A stretch of DNA of 5,468 bases. It comes from an uncultured Pseudorhodobacter sp. (lineage in GTDB: Bacteria; Pseudomonadota; Alphaproteobacteria; Rhodobacterales; Rhodobacteraceae). The DNA lies in contig CAMFIX010000232.1 in assembly GCA_945952425.1 (NCBI GenBank), positions 1-5,468 on the forward strand. The letters run 5' to 3'. Within the stretch, counting starts at the first letter, position 1, and each line of letters opens with the position of its first letter. The notes beneath the pieces are model-generated. The model was not told where the DNA came from, searched no databases, and saw only the letters and a program-made list of their open reading frames with translations. Made by a program: the position numbers and the translations under genes. Shown piece by piece: positions 1 to 5,468 of this stretch.

Positions 1-1
1 T

Positions 2-686
2 TGGACCGACCGGGCGCGCGGCATGATCGCGGCGAAGGAATACCGCTACATCTCGTCCGTGATCCTCTATGACAAGGCCACGCGCGAGGTCGGCCGCGTC
101 ACCGGCGCGGGCCTGGTGCATCGTCCGAACCTTCTGCTGCAAGCGCTGAACGCCGAAGGTGCGCCCGCACCTGCGCCGCAGCCCGAACCGGCCAAGCCTG
201 ACGCGGCCGGGGCCGTGGCGGCCATGCTGGACATGCTGGGCTTGACGGCCGAGGCCGCGGCAACCGAGGTGATCACGGCGCTTCTGGCGCGCAGTCAGAA
301 GCTGGCCAGCGCCCCGCAGGCGCAGGCCGGGACCGAGGCGACGGCCTGCGGCACGCCCGACCCGACCCGCTATGTCGAAGTCTCTGCCTTGAACGCGGTC
401 CTGAAGGGCGCTGCCCAGGAGCGGACCAAGGGCAAGATCGAACGCGCCATCCGCGAAGGCTTCATCGCGCCCGGCATGCGCAAATGGGCCACGGCGCTCT
501 GCGACCAGTCCGACGCGATGTTCGATGGCGTCTCGCGTGAAGTCCGACCCGACCTTCGCCAATCTCATGCGCCCGGCCGGGATCGCGACGGCGCACCTCG
601 AAGAGGCCAGCGACCATGCCAGCGATCCGGTGGCAGTGCCGGTTTGCGAGCAACTCGGCCTGAAGCCCGAGGCTCTGGGCCGGTAA
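2..686 (+). pseudogene. Mu-like gpI head protease/scaffold, 5'-truncated by the window and frameshifted
   Basis: Mu gpI is a prohead protease whose C-terminal part acts as the capsid scaffold. Reading from base 2, the visible protein opens with W1-T2-D3 and has EYRYIS at residues 13-18, then a tyrosine/valine-rich strand and LVHRPNLLLQALNAE at about 38-52. These are landmarks of the end of the gpI protease domain. An Ala/Pro/Gln linker follows, then a helical scaffold-like tail with RYVEVSALNAVL. The frame stays open to 772, but after F174-D175-G176 (bases 521-529) it turns into Arg/Gly/Pro-rich sequence of no family type. Family-like sequence (KSDPTFANLMRPAGIA, then CEQLGLKPEALGR) resumes from about base 531-540 in the frame one base on and stops at TAA 684-686. 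This fits a one-base insertion or two-base deletion near 527-537. No slippery heptamer is visible, so mutation or sequencing error is likelier than programmed frameshifting. The family call is fairly secure; the cause of the break is not. Confidence 0.78.
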
Positions 687-688
687 CG

Positions 689-768
689 AACGGGGGAGGC
701 GAGCCCCCTGCCTTCCCCGTGGTTGGACGGAAGGCGAGCGAAGTCCCGCGCCGATTCTCGCCCCCGTT
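689..768 (+). repeat. Bulged 12-bp inverted repeat downstream of gpI
   Basis: AACGGGGG (689-696) plus CGAG (700-703) are complementary to CTCGCCCCCGTT (757-768), giving 12 base pairs with a three-base bulge (697-699). The 3' arm lies in the loop of the larger inverted repeat at 736-799 and the 5' arm lies outside it, so the two helices cross as in an H-type pseudoknot. GC-richness raises the chance of a coincidental match. No function is assigned. Confidence 0.4.
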
Positions 769-799
769 TTGAAAAATGGTGCGGCGCGGGGCTTCGTTC
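736..799 (+). repeat. 18-bp imperfect inverted repeat in the leader of the Mor-like gene
   Basis: Bases 736-753 (GAGCGAAGTCCCGCGCCG) can pair with 782-799 (CGGCGCGGGGCTTCGTTC). This gives 18 consecutive pairs, of which two are G-T/G-U wobbles, around a 28-base loop (754-781). The repeat ends 22 bases before the ATG of the Mor-like gene. It lacks the U-run of a classical intrinsic terminator. It could be a transcription stop between the head gene and the regulator, a leader RNA structure, or a protein-binding dyad. The interval 687-821 otherwise holds no gene and no convincing promoter. Confidence 0.6.
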
Positions 800-821
800 A
801 ATCCGTCTTGAAGATGTTCCC

Positions 822-1187
822 ATGTCCGAAGTCGTCCGCCCCCGGCCCAAACCCACCGCCCGAGGCTCGAAGCCTTCGTGGACGCCATCCCTCTCATTTA
901 GCGGCTTTGACGAGGCCGTCAGCTTCCTGATGCACTTCGGCGGCGCCGAACTCCACCTGCAGAAGAACCCCAAGGGCCGTGGTCAGGCCGAAGCCCTATT
1001 CGGCGCGCCTGCCGTCGCCAAGCTTGCTGCCCATGGCGGCATTACGCAACGCCGCGTCCCCCTCGCCAAGCCCTGGCTGGCCCGTGTCTTCGACTGGCGC
1101 GGCCATACCGTCGCCAGCATCGCCCGCACCCTGCGCGCCTCTGACCTAACCGTCAGGCGCTGGCTGAAGGAAGTGGACGCGGGATGA
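822..1187 (+). CDS. Mor-like (Mu middle-operon regulator family) transcription activator
   Basis: This 121-residue protein is likely a phage DNA-binding activator. Mu Mor and C are small dimeric proteins with an N-terminal dimerisation part and a C-terminal helix-turn-helix that turn on middle and late promoters. A basic Pro/Arg tail (1-20) leads to a segment with HFGGAELHL at 38-46, then an A/L-rich helix and a second glycine turn (HGGITQRRVPL, 71-81). These match the paired Gly-Gly/strand units of Mor-type proteins. The C-terminal HTH is about residues 94-116 (GHTVASIARTLRASDLTVRRWL). ATG 822 is preferred over an in-frame TTG at 723 because it follows a GAAG eight bases upstream and lies beyond the leader inverted repeat. 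Its stop overlaps the next start by four bases. In Mu, mor precedes the head genes; here it follows gpI. The assignment rests on pattern resemblance, not a search. Confidence 0.6.
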   Translation: MSEVVRPRPKPTARGSKPSWTPSLSFSGFDEAVSFLMHFGGAELHLQKNPKGRGQAEALFGAPAVAKLAAHGGITQRRVPLAKPWLARVFDWRGHTVASIARTLRASDLTVRRWLKEVDAG

Positions 1188-1342
1188 TGGAGACGCGGGA
1201 CTTCCCTCATCTGCGGCACTCCGCCAAGGGCGGTTTATGGCACCCGTGGAACCCGATTTCCAGGGTCATCATCCGACCGGAACCATACATCCGCCTGCGC
1301 GACACCAGCAAGCCATGGCATGAAAGCAGGGCGGCGGCATGA
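1184..1342 (+). CDS. Small protein of unknown function (52 aa), coupled to both neighbours
   Basis: I do not recognise this gene. The ORF has two consecutive start codons (1184 and 1187). Its first ATG overlaps the TGA of the Mor-like gene (ATGA, 1184-1187), and its own TGA overlaps the ATG of the next gene (ATGA, 1339-1342). That nesting, and a purine-rich AAGGA at 1167-1171, are the best evidence that it is translated. The predicted peptide is basic and has three tryptophans (residues 19, 22 and 46) in the local motifs LWHPWNP and SKPWHE. It also has an alternating stretch PEPYIRLRD (32-40). It has no signal peptide, membrane helix or cysteine pair. Its place between two putative DNA-binding proteins suggests a regulatory or early phage role, which is inference only. 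Confidence 0.6.
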   Translation: MMETRDFPHLRHSAKGGLWHPWNPISRVIIRPEPYIRLRDTSKPWHESRAAA

Positions 1343-1671
1343 CGATCAATTGCGAAATCCTCGATACCGCCTTCAAGCTGCGCGCCCTCGCCGCCCGCTT
1401 GGAATCCACCGCAAACGCCCCTTCAACGGGCCGTAAAACACCCGTTGAAGGCACGTCCCCTCTCGCCGCCTGGCGCGCCGCGCACCGCGTCGGAACCCCC
1501 AGCCGGATCACGTCTGACCCCGAGGTCGAAGCCTTCATCCTTGCCCGGATCGAAGCGATGACCTATGCTCAGATCGTCGCCGCCGTGGCTGCAAGGTTCC
1601 CGAAAGCGCGCCACATTAGCATGTCCAGCCTGCAACGCTGGTGGACGAAGCGAAGGGCCTCAGTCAGCTAA
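1339..1671 (+). CDS. Small HTH-like protein, probable phage DNA-binding protein
   Basis: This 110-residue protein has three visible parts. Residues 1-25 form a likely amphipathic helix (LDTAFKLRALAARLES). Residues 26-50 are a low-order linker. Residues 54-103 form a compact helical segment with PSRITSDPEVEAFILARI, then MTYAQIVAAVAARFP and ISMSSLQRWWTKR. The last two resemble a helix-turn-helix in which SMSSLQRWW would be the recognition helix. The layout recalls the small HTH proteins of Mu-like phages (for example the DUF3486/small-terminase type), but I cannot name a family securely. AGGG at 1328-1331 gives a reasonable ribosome binding site seven bases before the ATG. The linker codons (28-38) contain a perfect 11-bp inverted repeat. 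It is the last gene of the coupled cassette. Confidence 0.62.
   Translation: MTINCEILDTAFKLRALAARLESTANAPSTGRKTPVEGTSPLAAWRAAHRVGTPSRITSDPEVEAFILARIEAMTYAQIVAAVAARFPKARHISMSSLQRWWTKRRASVS
1420..1451 (+). repeat. Perfect 11-bp inverted repeat inside the HTH-like gene
   Basis: CCTTCAACGGG (1420-1430) and CCCGTTGAAGG (1441-1451) are exact reverse complements around a ten-base A-rich spacer (1431-1440). The repeat falls in codons 28-38, the linker between the N-terminal helix and the HTH-like domain, where protein sequence is probably least constrained. It could be an operator for the cassette's own regulators, an mRNA hairpin attenuating downstream translation, or coincidence. No U-run follows. 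Confidence 0.6.
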
Positions 1672-1702
1672 TATCAGGCAATACTGGCTATTCTCGGATA
1701 AC

Positions 1703-1720
1703 CCGGCCAACTACCGGCCA
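1703..1720. repeat. Short direct repeat CCGGCCA x2, 11-bp period
   Basis: CCGGCCA occurs at 1703-1709 and again at 1714-1720, so the copies start 11 bp apart, about one helical turn. They lie just after the last cassette gene. The spacing is compatible with a protein-binding site, but seven GC-rich bases recur easily by chance here. Confidence 0.25.
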
Positions 1721-1745
1721 TTGCGGCAGAGAATGTTACGACACA

Positions 1746-1782
1746 TCAGTATGAAAGGATGGGCTTGCACCTTTCATACTGA
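1746..1782. repeat. Perfect 13-bp inverted repeat with 11-bp spacer between convergent genes
   Basis: TCAGTATGAAAGG (1746-1758) and CCTTTCATACTGA (1770-1782) are exact reverse complements flanking 1759-1769. The arms are A/T-richer than anything nearby. The repeat lies 75 bp after the cassette stop and 54 bp beyond the mfd stop. Neither strand shows the T-run of an intrinsic terminator. Possibilities are a bidirectional terminator lacking a U-tract, an operator, or a recombinase or element-end site left by the prophage. The dyad itself is certain; its role is not. Confidence 0.7.
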
Positions 1783-1805
1783 CATAAGTACCTCCACGGA
1801 GGGGT

Positions 1806-1830
1806 CCGGGGAGGTGTGAAACCTCCCCGG
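1806..1830 (-). terminator. Hairpin immediately downstream of mfd
   Basis: CCGGGGAGGT (1806-1815) pairs perfectly with ACCTCCCCGG (1821-1830) around a five-base loop. On the minus strand the stem begins five bases after the mfd TGA. Position and GC content fit a stem that ends or protects the 3' end of the mfd transcript. No U-run follows on the minus strand, so it is not a textbook intrinsic terminator. Confidence 0.5.
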
Positions 1831-1835
1831 GGCGT

Positions 1836-4800
1836 TCAGCCGGTGACCGCCTTGGCCTTGGGCGCCGCCTTTTCCGCCAGATCCCTCGCAATGGCATGGG
1901 CGGCTTTCACGCGCTCGGCTTCGGTCTTCATGTCGCCGATCAGGACGATCTTGTTGCCCTGGATGCGCGCGCCCGCGCCTTGGGCTTTCACGAATTCCAC
2001 CAGCCCCGCGGGGTTGGCGAATTTGTCGTTGTGGAACTGGACGTTGGCGCCTTTCGGCCCGACATCCAGGCGGCTGACCCCGGCCTTCTTGCAAAGCGCC
2101 TTGATGCGCACGATCACCATCAGCGTGTTGACCTCCTTGGGCAGCGGGCCGAAGCGGTCGATCAGCTCGGCGGCGAAGCCTTCGAGCTCGACCTTGGTCT
2201 GCAAGGACGATAGGCGGCGATAAAGGCCCAGACGGATGTCGAGGTCGGGGATATAGTCCTCGGGGATCATCACCGGCACGCCGAGGTTGATCTGGGGGCT
2301 CCAGTTGTCGTCCACCTGGGCGAGGCCGTTCAGCTCGCCCGATTTGATCTTGGCGATCGTCTCTTCCAGCATCTGTTGGTAGAGTTCATAGCCCACTTCC
2401 TTGATGTGGCCGGACTGCTCCTCTCCCAAGAGGTTCCCCGCGCCGCGCAGGTCGAGGTCGTGGGAGGCGAGGTTGAAGCCCGCCCCCAAAGTGTCGAGGC
2501 TGCCCAAGAGTTTCAGGCGTTTCTGCGCCTGGGGCGTCAGGGGCGCGCGCGGCTTGGTCGTCAGGTAGCAATAGGCGCGGGTCTTCGAACGCCCCACGCG
2601 GCCGCGGATCTGATAGAGCTGGCTGAGGCCGAACATATCGGCGCGGTGGACGATCATCGTGTTGGCGGTGGGGATGTCGAGGCCCGACTCCACGATGGTC
2701 GTGGCCAGAAGCACATCGTATTTGCCGTCGTAGAACTCGTTCATCCGCTCATCGAGGTCGCCTGCCGCCAGCTGGCCATGGGCGATGACATAGGTGACCT
2801 CGGGGACATGGGTTTTCAGGAAATCCTCGATCTCGTGCAGATCACTGATCCGCGGGACGACATAGAAGCTTTGCCCGCCGCGGTAGTGTTCGCGCAGAAG
2901 CGCCTCGCGCACCGTGATGCTGTCGAATTCCGACACATAGGTGCGGATCGACAGGCGGTCCACCGGGGGGGTGGCGATGATCGAGAGGTCGCGCACGCCG
3001 GTGAGGCTTAGCTGCAGCGTGCGGGGGATGGGCGTGGCGGTCAGGGTCAGGACGTGGATTTCGCTCCGCATCTCCTTCAGCCGCTCTTTATGGCCGACGC
3101 CGAAGTGCTGTTCCTCGTCCACGATCATCAGGCCGAGGCGCTTGAAGCTGACGCCCTTCGCCAGAAGCGCATGGGTGCCGACGACGATGTCCACCGTGCC
3201 ATCGGCCAGGCCCGCGCGGGTCGCATTGGCTTCCTTGGTGGTCACGAAGCGCGAGAGGGGGCGGACCACCATCGGGAAGCCCCGGAAGCGCTCGGCAAAG
3301 CTGCGGTAGTGCTGGCGGGCAAGCAGCGTCGTCGGGCAGATCACGGCGACCTGCTGGCCTGCCAGCGCCGCCACGAAGGCCGCGCGCATGGCGACTTCCG
3401 TCTTGCCGAAGCCGACGTCGCCGACGATCAGCCGGTCCATGGGCGAGCCCTTTTCCAGGTCCGTCACCACATCGGCGATGGCCGAAAGCTGGTCGTCGGT
3501 CTCGGTATAGGGGAAGCGGGCGGCGAAGGCCTCCCAGAGGGAATGCGGCGCCTCCAGGATCGGGGCGTGTCTCAGCGCCCGTTCCGCCGCGACACGCATG
3601 AGGCGGTCGGCGATCTCGCGGATGCGCTCTTTCAGCTTGGCCTTCTTGGCCTGCCAGGCGCCGCCGCCGAGGCGGTCCAGCAGGCCCTCTTCATGGCCAT
3701 AGCGGGAGAGGAGCTCGATATTCTCGACCGGCAGGTAGAGCTTGGCACTCTCGGCATATTCCAGCGCCACACAGGCATGGGGAGCGCCAAGCGCGGTGAT
3801 CGTTTCCAGCCCCAGATAGCGGCCCACCCCATGTTCCACATGGACCACCAGGTCACCCGGGGTCAGCGTGTCGACCTCGCGCAGGAAGTTCTCGGCTTTC
3901 CGCTTGCGCTTGGGCTTGCCCACCATGCGCTCGCCCAGCACGTCCTGTTCGCTGACGACCGTCAGGCCGGGGGCGGTGAAGCCCGCCTCCAGCGGCCAAA
4001 CGACCAGGTAAAGGCCGCCCTTGCCGTCCGGAACGTCGCGGAAGTCCTTGATCGGCGTCCCCTTCAGGCCCTGGTCCTGCAAGAGCCCCGAAAGCCTTTC
4101 CCGCGCGCCGTCGCTGAAGGAGGCGACGACGACCTGGCCCTCTTGCATCCTTGTCTTAAGATGGTCCGCCAAGGCACCGAAAAGGCTGATGTTTTCCTGC
4201 TGCCGCTCGGGCGCGAAAGACCGCCCGATGGCGCCCCCGGCATCGAGACACCCCGGCCCCGGCGGCTGGTGCAAGGGCGAGAGCTGGATCACTCGGTGCC
4301 CCGCCACGGCGCCCTCGAAACCCGCATCGTCCAGGTAAAGCAACCCCGGCGCGGAGGGTTTGTAGACCGAATCCATCCGCCCCTTGGCGTTCATCGCCTC
4401 GCGGCGGCTGTCGTATTGATCCTCGATCCCCTCCCAGCGCGACAGACGCATGGGCGTCACCTGGTCGTCCAGCATCACGGCAGCGGTCGGCAGATAGTCG
4501 AAGATCGTCTCCAGCCGCTCGTGGAAGAAGGGCAGCCAATGCTCCATCCCCTGGTGCTTGCGGCCCGCCGAGACGGCCTCGTACAGCGGATCGTCCGAGC
4601 CGCCCGCGCCGAATTCCACCCGGTAGTTCTGGCGAAACCGCGTGATGGCGGCGGGGTCCAGCAGCACTTCGGAAACCGGGGCGAATTCCACCGATTTCAG
4701 CTTGCCGGTGGTCTTCTGCGTCTCGGGGTCGAAGCGGCGGATGCCGTCCAGCTGGTCGCCGAAGAAATCGAGCCTGACCGGCCCGCCGCGCCCGGGCGGG

Positions 4801-5294
4801 AAGATATCCACGATACCGCCGCGCAGCGCATAATCGCCGGGCTCGGCCACGGTCGAAACCGGGGTGAAACCCATGTTGGTCAGGAAGGCCTTCAGCCGCG
4901 CCTCGTCAACCCGGTCGCCCAGGGCGGCCGAAAAGCTCGCGCCGGCCACGACATCGCGCGCCGGGATGCGCTGGGTCGCGGCGGCAAGCGTCGTCAGCAG
5001 GACGAAGGCGCCCGGCACGCCCTGGGCCAAGGCCGCCAAGGTCGCCATGCGGCGGGCGGAAATCTCGGGGTTCGGAGAAACCCGATCATAGGGCAGGCAA
5101 TCCCAGGCCGGGAAGTCCAGGACGACGAGCCCCGGCGCCAGGACGGCCAGCGCCGCGCGCATCGCCTCGGCCCGGCGGTCGTCGCGGGCGACATGGATCA
5201 CGGGCTGCCCGCGTGCAGCCTCGCGCGCCACCAGCCGCGCGTCAAAGCCCTCGGGGGCGCCCCCCAGGGTCAACTTGGTCGCCTGATCGGTCAT
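1836..5294 (-). CDS. mfd: Transcription-repair coupling factor Mfd (complete)
   Basis: Mfd is a cytoplasmic ATP-driven dsDNA translocase. It pushes on RNA polymerase stalled at template-strand damage, releases it, and recruits UvrA for nucleotide excision repair. The 1152 residues match the usual length (about 1150). Residues 1 to about 340 are the UvrB-like module; its UvrA-contact surface has R158, R174 and F178, corresponding to E. coli R165, R181 and F185. The CarD-like RNA polymerase-interacting domain is about 476-545, from LTPGDLVVHVEHGVGRY. The RecG-like motor has Walker A GDVGFGKTE (625-633), DEEQ (726-729), TATPIPRTL (752-760), motif V around TTIVESGLDIP (865-875) and QIRGRVGRS (895-903). 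The TRG region includes LRGAGNLLGEEQSGHI (949-964). The autoinhibitory UvrA-masking domain runs from about 1000, with an Ala/Lys-rich tail. The ATG lacks a clear Shine-Dalgarno and overlaps the upstream stop (ATGA), indicating translational coupling. No frame break or lost catalytic motif was seen. Confidence 0.98.
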   Translation of the reverse strand: MTDQATKLTLGGAPEGFDARLVAREAARGQPVIHVARDDRRAEAMRAALAVLAPGLVVLDFPAWDCLPYDRVSPNPEISARRMATLAALAQGVPGAFVLLTTLAAATQRIPARDVVAGASFSAALGDRVDEARLKAFLTNMGFTPVSTVAEPGDYALRGGIVDIFPPGRGGPVRLDFFGDQLDGIRRFDPETQKTTGKLKSVEFAPVSEVLLDPAAITRFRQNYRVEFGAGGSDDPLYEAVSAGRKHQGMEHWLPFFHERLETIFDYLPTAAVMLDDQVTPMRLSRWEGIEDQYDSRREAMNAKGRMDSVYKPSAPGLLYLDDAGFEGAVAGHRVIQLSPLHQPPGPGCLDAGGAIGRSFAPERQQENISLFGALADHLKTRMQEGQVVVASFSDGARERLSGLLQDQGLKGTPIKDFRDVPDGKGGLYLVVWPLEAGFTAPGLTVVSEQDVLGERMVGKPKRKRKAENFLREVDTLTPGDLVVHVEHGVGRYLGLETITALGAPHACVALEYAESAKLYLPVENIELLSRYGHEEGLLDRLGGGAWQAKKAKLKERIREIADRLMRVAAERALRHAPILEAPHSLWEAFAARFPYTETDDQLSAIADVVTDLEKGSPMDRLIVGDVGFGKTEVAMRAAFVAALAGQQVAVICPTTLLARQHYRSFAERFRGFPMVVRPLSRFVTTKEANATRAGLADGTVDIVVGTHALLAKGVSFKRLGLMIVDEEQHFGVGHKERLKEMRSEIHVLTLTATPIPRTLQLSLTGVRDLSIIATPPVDRLSIRTYVSEFDSITVREALLREHYRGGQSFYVVPRISDLHEIEDFLKTHVPEVTYVIAHGQLAAGDLDERMNEFYDGKYDVLLATTIVESGLDIPTANTMIVHRADMFGLSQLYQIRGRVGRSKTRAYCYLTTKPRAPLTPQAQKRLKLLGSLDTLGAGFNLASHDLDLRGAGNLLGEEQSGHIKEVGYELYQQMLEETIAKIKSGELNGLAQVDDNWSPQINLGVPVMIPEDYIPDLDIRLGLYRRLSSLQTKVELEGFAAELIDRFGPLPKEVNTLMVIVRIKALCKKAGVSRLDVGPKGANVQFHNDKFANPAGLVEFVKAQGAGARIQGNKIVLIGDMKTEAERVKAAHAIARDLAEKAAPKAKAVTG

Positions 5295-5468
5295 TGCGGG
5301 ATGAAATGCAAAAGGTTCACATACATGCCGACCATGGCCGCCACGAAAATCGAGATCATGCCAAGCCCCTGCACCGAAAGCCGGGTCAGGAACATCCGCC
5401 GGAAAAGCGCCTCGCCCTGCCCCTCGCCGCGCTCGATCTTCAGGCAGGCGCGCAGCGTGATGTAGAAC
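5291..5468 (-). CDS. Small membrane protein, possibly HIG1-like (3' end only)
   Basis: Only the last 58 codons are present; the 5' end lies beyond the window. The visible peptide has a basic, glycine-containing segment (RGEGQGEALFRRMFLTRL, about 13-30), then one hydrophobic helix (about 32-53, from VQGLGMISIF to MYVNLL), and ends HFIPQ. The combination RRMF, then R29, then Q33-G34 leading into a membrane helix resembles the RxxxQG signature of HIG1-domain (respiratory supercomplex factor type) proteins. The residue two before R29 is leucine rather than R/H, so the match is partial. If correct, it would be a small inner-membrane protein linked to respiratory complexes. Its TGA overlaps the mfd ATG, placing it directly upstream in the same operon. 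The HIG1 call is tentative; a membrane protein of unknown function is the safe description. Confidence 0.7.
   Translation of the reverse strand, partial: FYITLRACLKIERGEGQGEALFRRMFLTRLSVQGLGMISIFVAAMVGMYVNLLHFIPQ

Larger units (their letters stand above)
1..1745 (+). mobile_element. Mu-like prophage remnant (right boundary approximate)
   Basis: The + strand genes on the left are phage-like: a gpI-type protease/scaffold gene with a broken frame, a Mor-like activator and a small HTH-like protein. All are packed head to tail and converge on the host gene mfd. The left part continues beyond the window. The right boundary is placed in the gap after 1671, because G+C drops there and the mfd-proximal hairpin starts at 1806. 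I did not identify a convincing Mu-type end (5'-TG...CA-3' with repeated transposase sites) or a 5-bp target duplication, so the edge is an inference. The broken gpI frame and the missing capsid gene point to a defective element rather than a complete prophage. Confidence 0.6.

Noticed and set aside
692..708. A small GGGGG/CCCCC hairpin after the gpI stop.
   Set aside because: Only five base pairs with no U-run, and it competes with the longer pairing of the same G-run to 757-768. Not enough to call a terminator.
687..772. The in-frame extension of the gpI gene past 686, ending RRFSPPF.
   Set aside because: The sequence after the frame break is Arg/Gly/Pro-rich and unlike the family, whereas the adjacent frame carries a family-like C-terminus ending at 686.
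769..802. A possible promoter, with TTGAAA at 769-774 and TTCAAT at 797-802.
   Set aside because: The spacing is 22 bp, too long for a sigma-70 promoter, and the -10 match is weak (4 of 6).
723..821. A TTG-initiated N-terminal extension of the Mor-like protein.
   Set aside because: It would run through the strong inverted repeat and adds residues with no resemblance to Mor-type proteins. ATG 822 has a usable GAAG upstream.
565..897. Minus-strand open frames under the phage segment (also 462-653, 983-1219, 1269-1538 and 1423-1635).
   Set aside because: They overlap the better-supported + strand genes, have low-complexity Arg/Ala/Gly composition and show no family motifs.
1791..1802. A near-palindrome CCTCCACGGAGG beside the mfd hairpin.
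   Set aside because: Too short a stem with a cramped loop, and it partly competes with the perfect ten-base-pair hairpin at 1806-1830.
3054..5465. An 803-codon open frame on the + strand opposite mfd.
   Set aside because: It lies wholly antisense to a convincing mfd. It is rich in His, Arg, Gly and Gln with no recognisable domain, as expected when a GC-rich gene is read from its opposite strand. Long antisense open frames are common at this G+C.

Overview
The window is GC-rich (roughly two thirds G+C by eye) and carries an alphaproteobacterial-type Mfd with strong G/C preference at third codon positions. Together with the Mu-like phage fragment beside it, this suggests a member of the Rhodobacteraceae/Paracoccaceae (Rhodobacter, Paracoccus and relatives). 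The genus cannot be fixed from this stretch.

Left third (1 to about 1.7 kb, + strand): a decayed or rearranged Mu-like prophage segment. It opens with the C-terminal part of a Mu gpI-type head-maturation protease/scaffold gene whose frame breaks near base 530. The familiar C-terminal sequence continues in another frame to a stop at 684-686. A 135-bp intergenic stretch follows, with two long complementary-arm pairs in crossing (pseudoknot-like) order. Next comes a tight three-gene cassette joined by two ATGA stop/start overlaps: a Mor-like transcription activator (822-1187), an unrecognised 52-residue ORF (1184-1342), and a small protein with a C-terminal helix-turn-helix-like segment (1339-1671). 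In Mu, mor lies upstream of the head genes, so gpI followed by a Mor-like gene, with no major capsid gene, is out of the usual order.

Middle (1672-1835): a 164-bp, less GC-rich gap between convergent transcription units. It holds a perfect 13-bp inverted repeat around an 11-bp spacer, a short direct repeat, and the hairpin just downstream of mfd. The phage/host junction is probably here, but no definite Mu end or target duplication was found.

Right two thirds (minus strand): a complete, apparently intact mfd (1836-5294, 1152 aa), the transcription-repair coupling factor. It is translationally coupled by an ATGA overlap to the 3' end of an upstream gene (5291-5468, partial) for a small membrane protein with a HIG1-like signature. 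These two look like ordinary chromosomal genes in one operon.

No tRNA, rRNA, CRISPR array or complete transposase is visible. The best candidates for something undescribed are the coupled three-gene cassette and the structured DNA/RNA elements in and around it.
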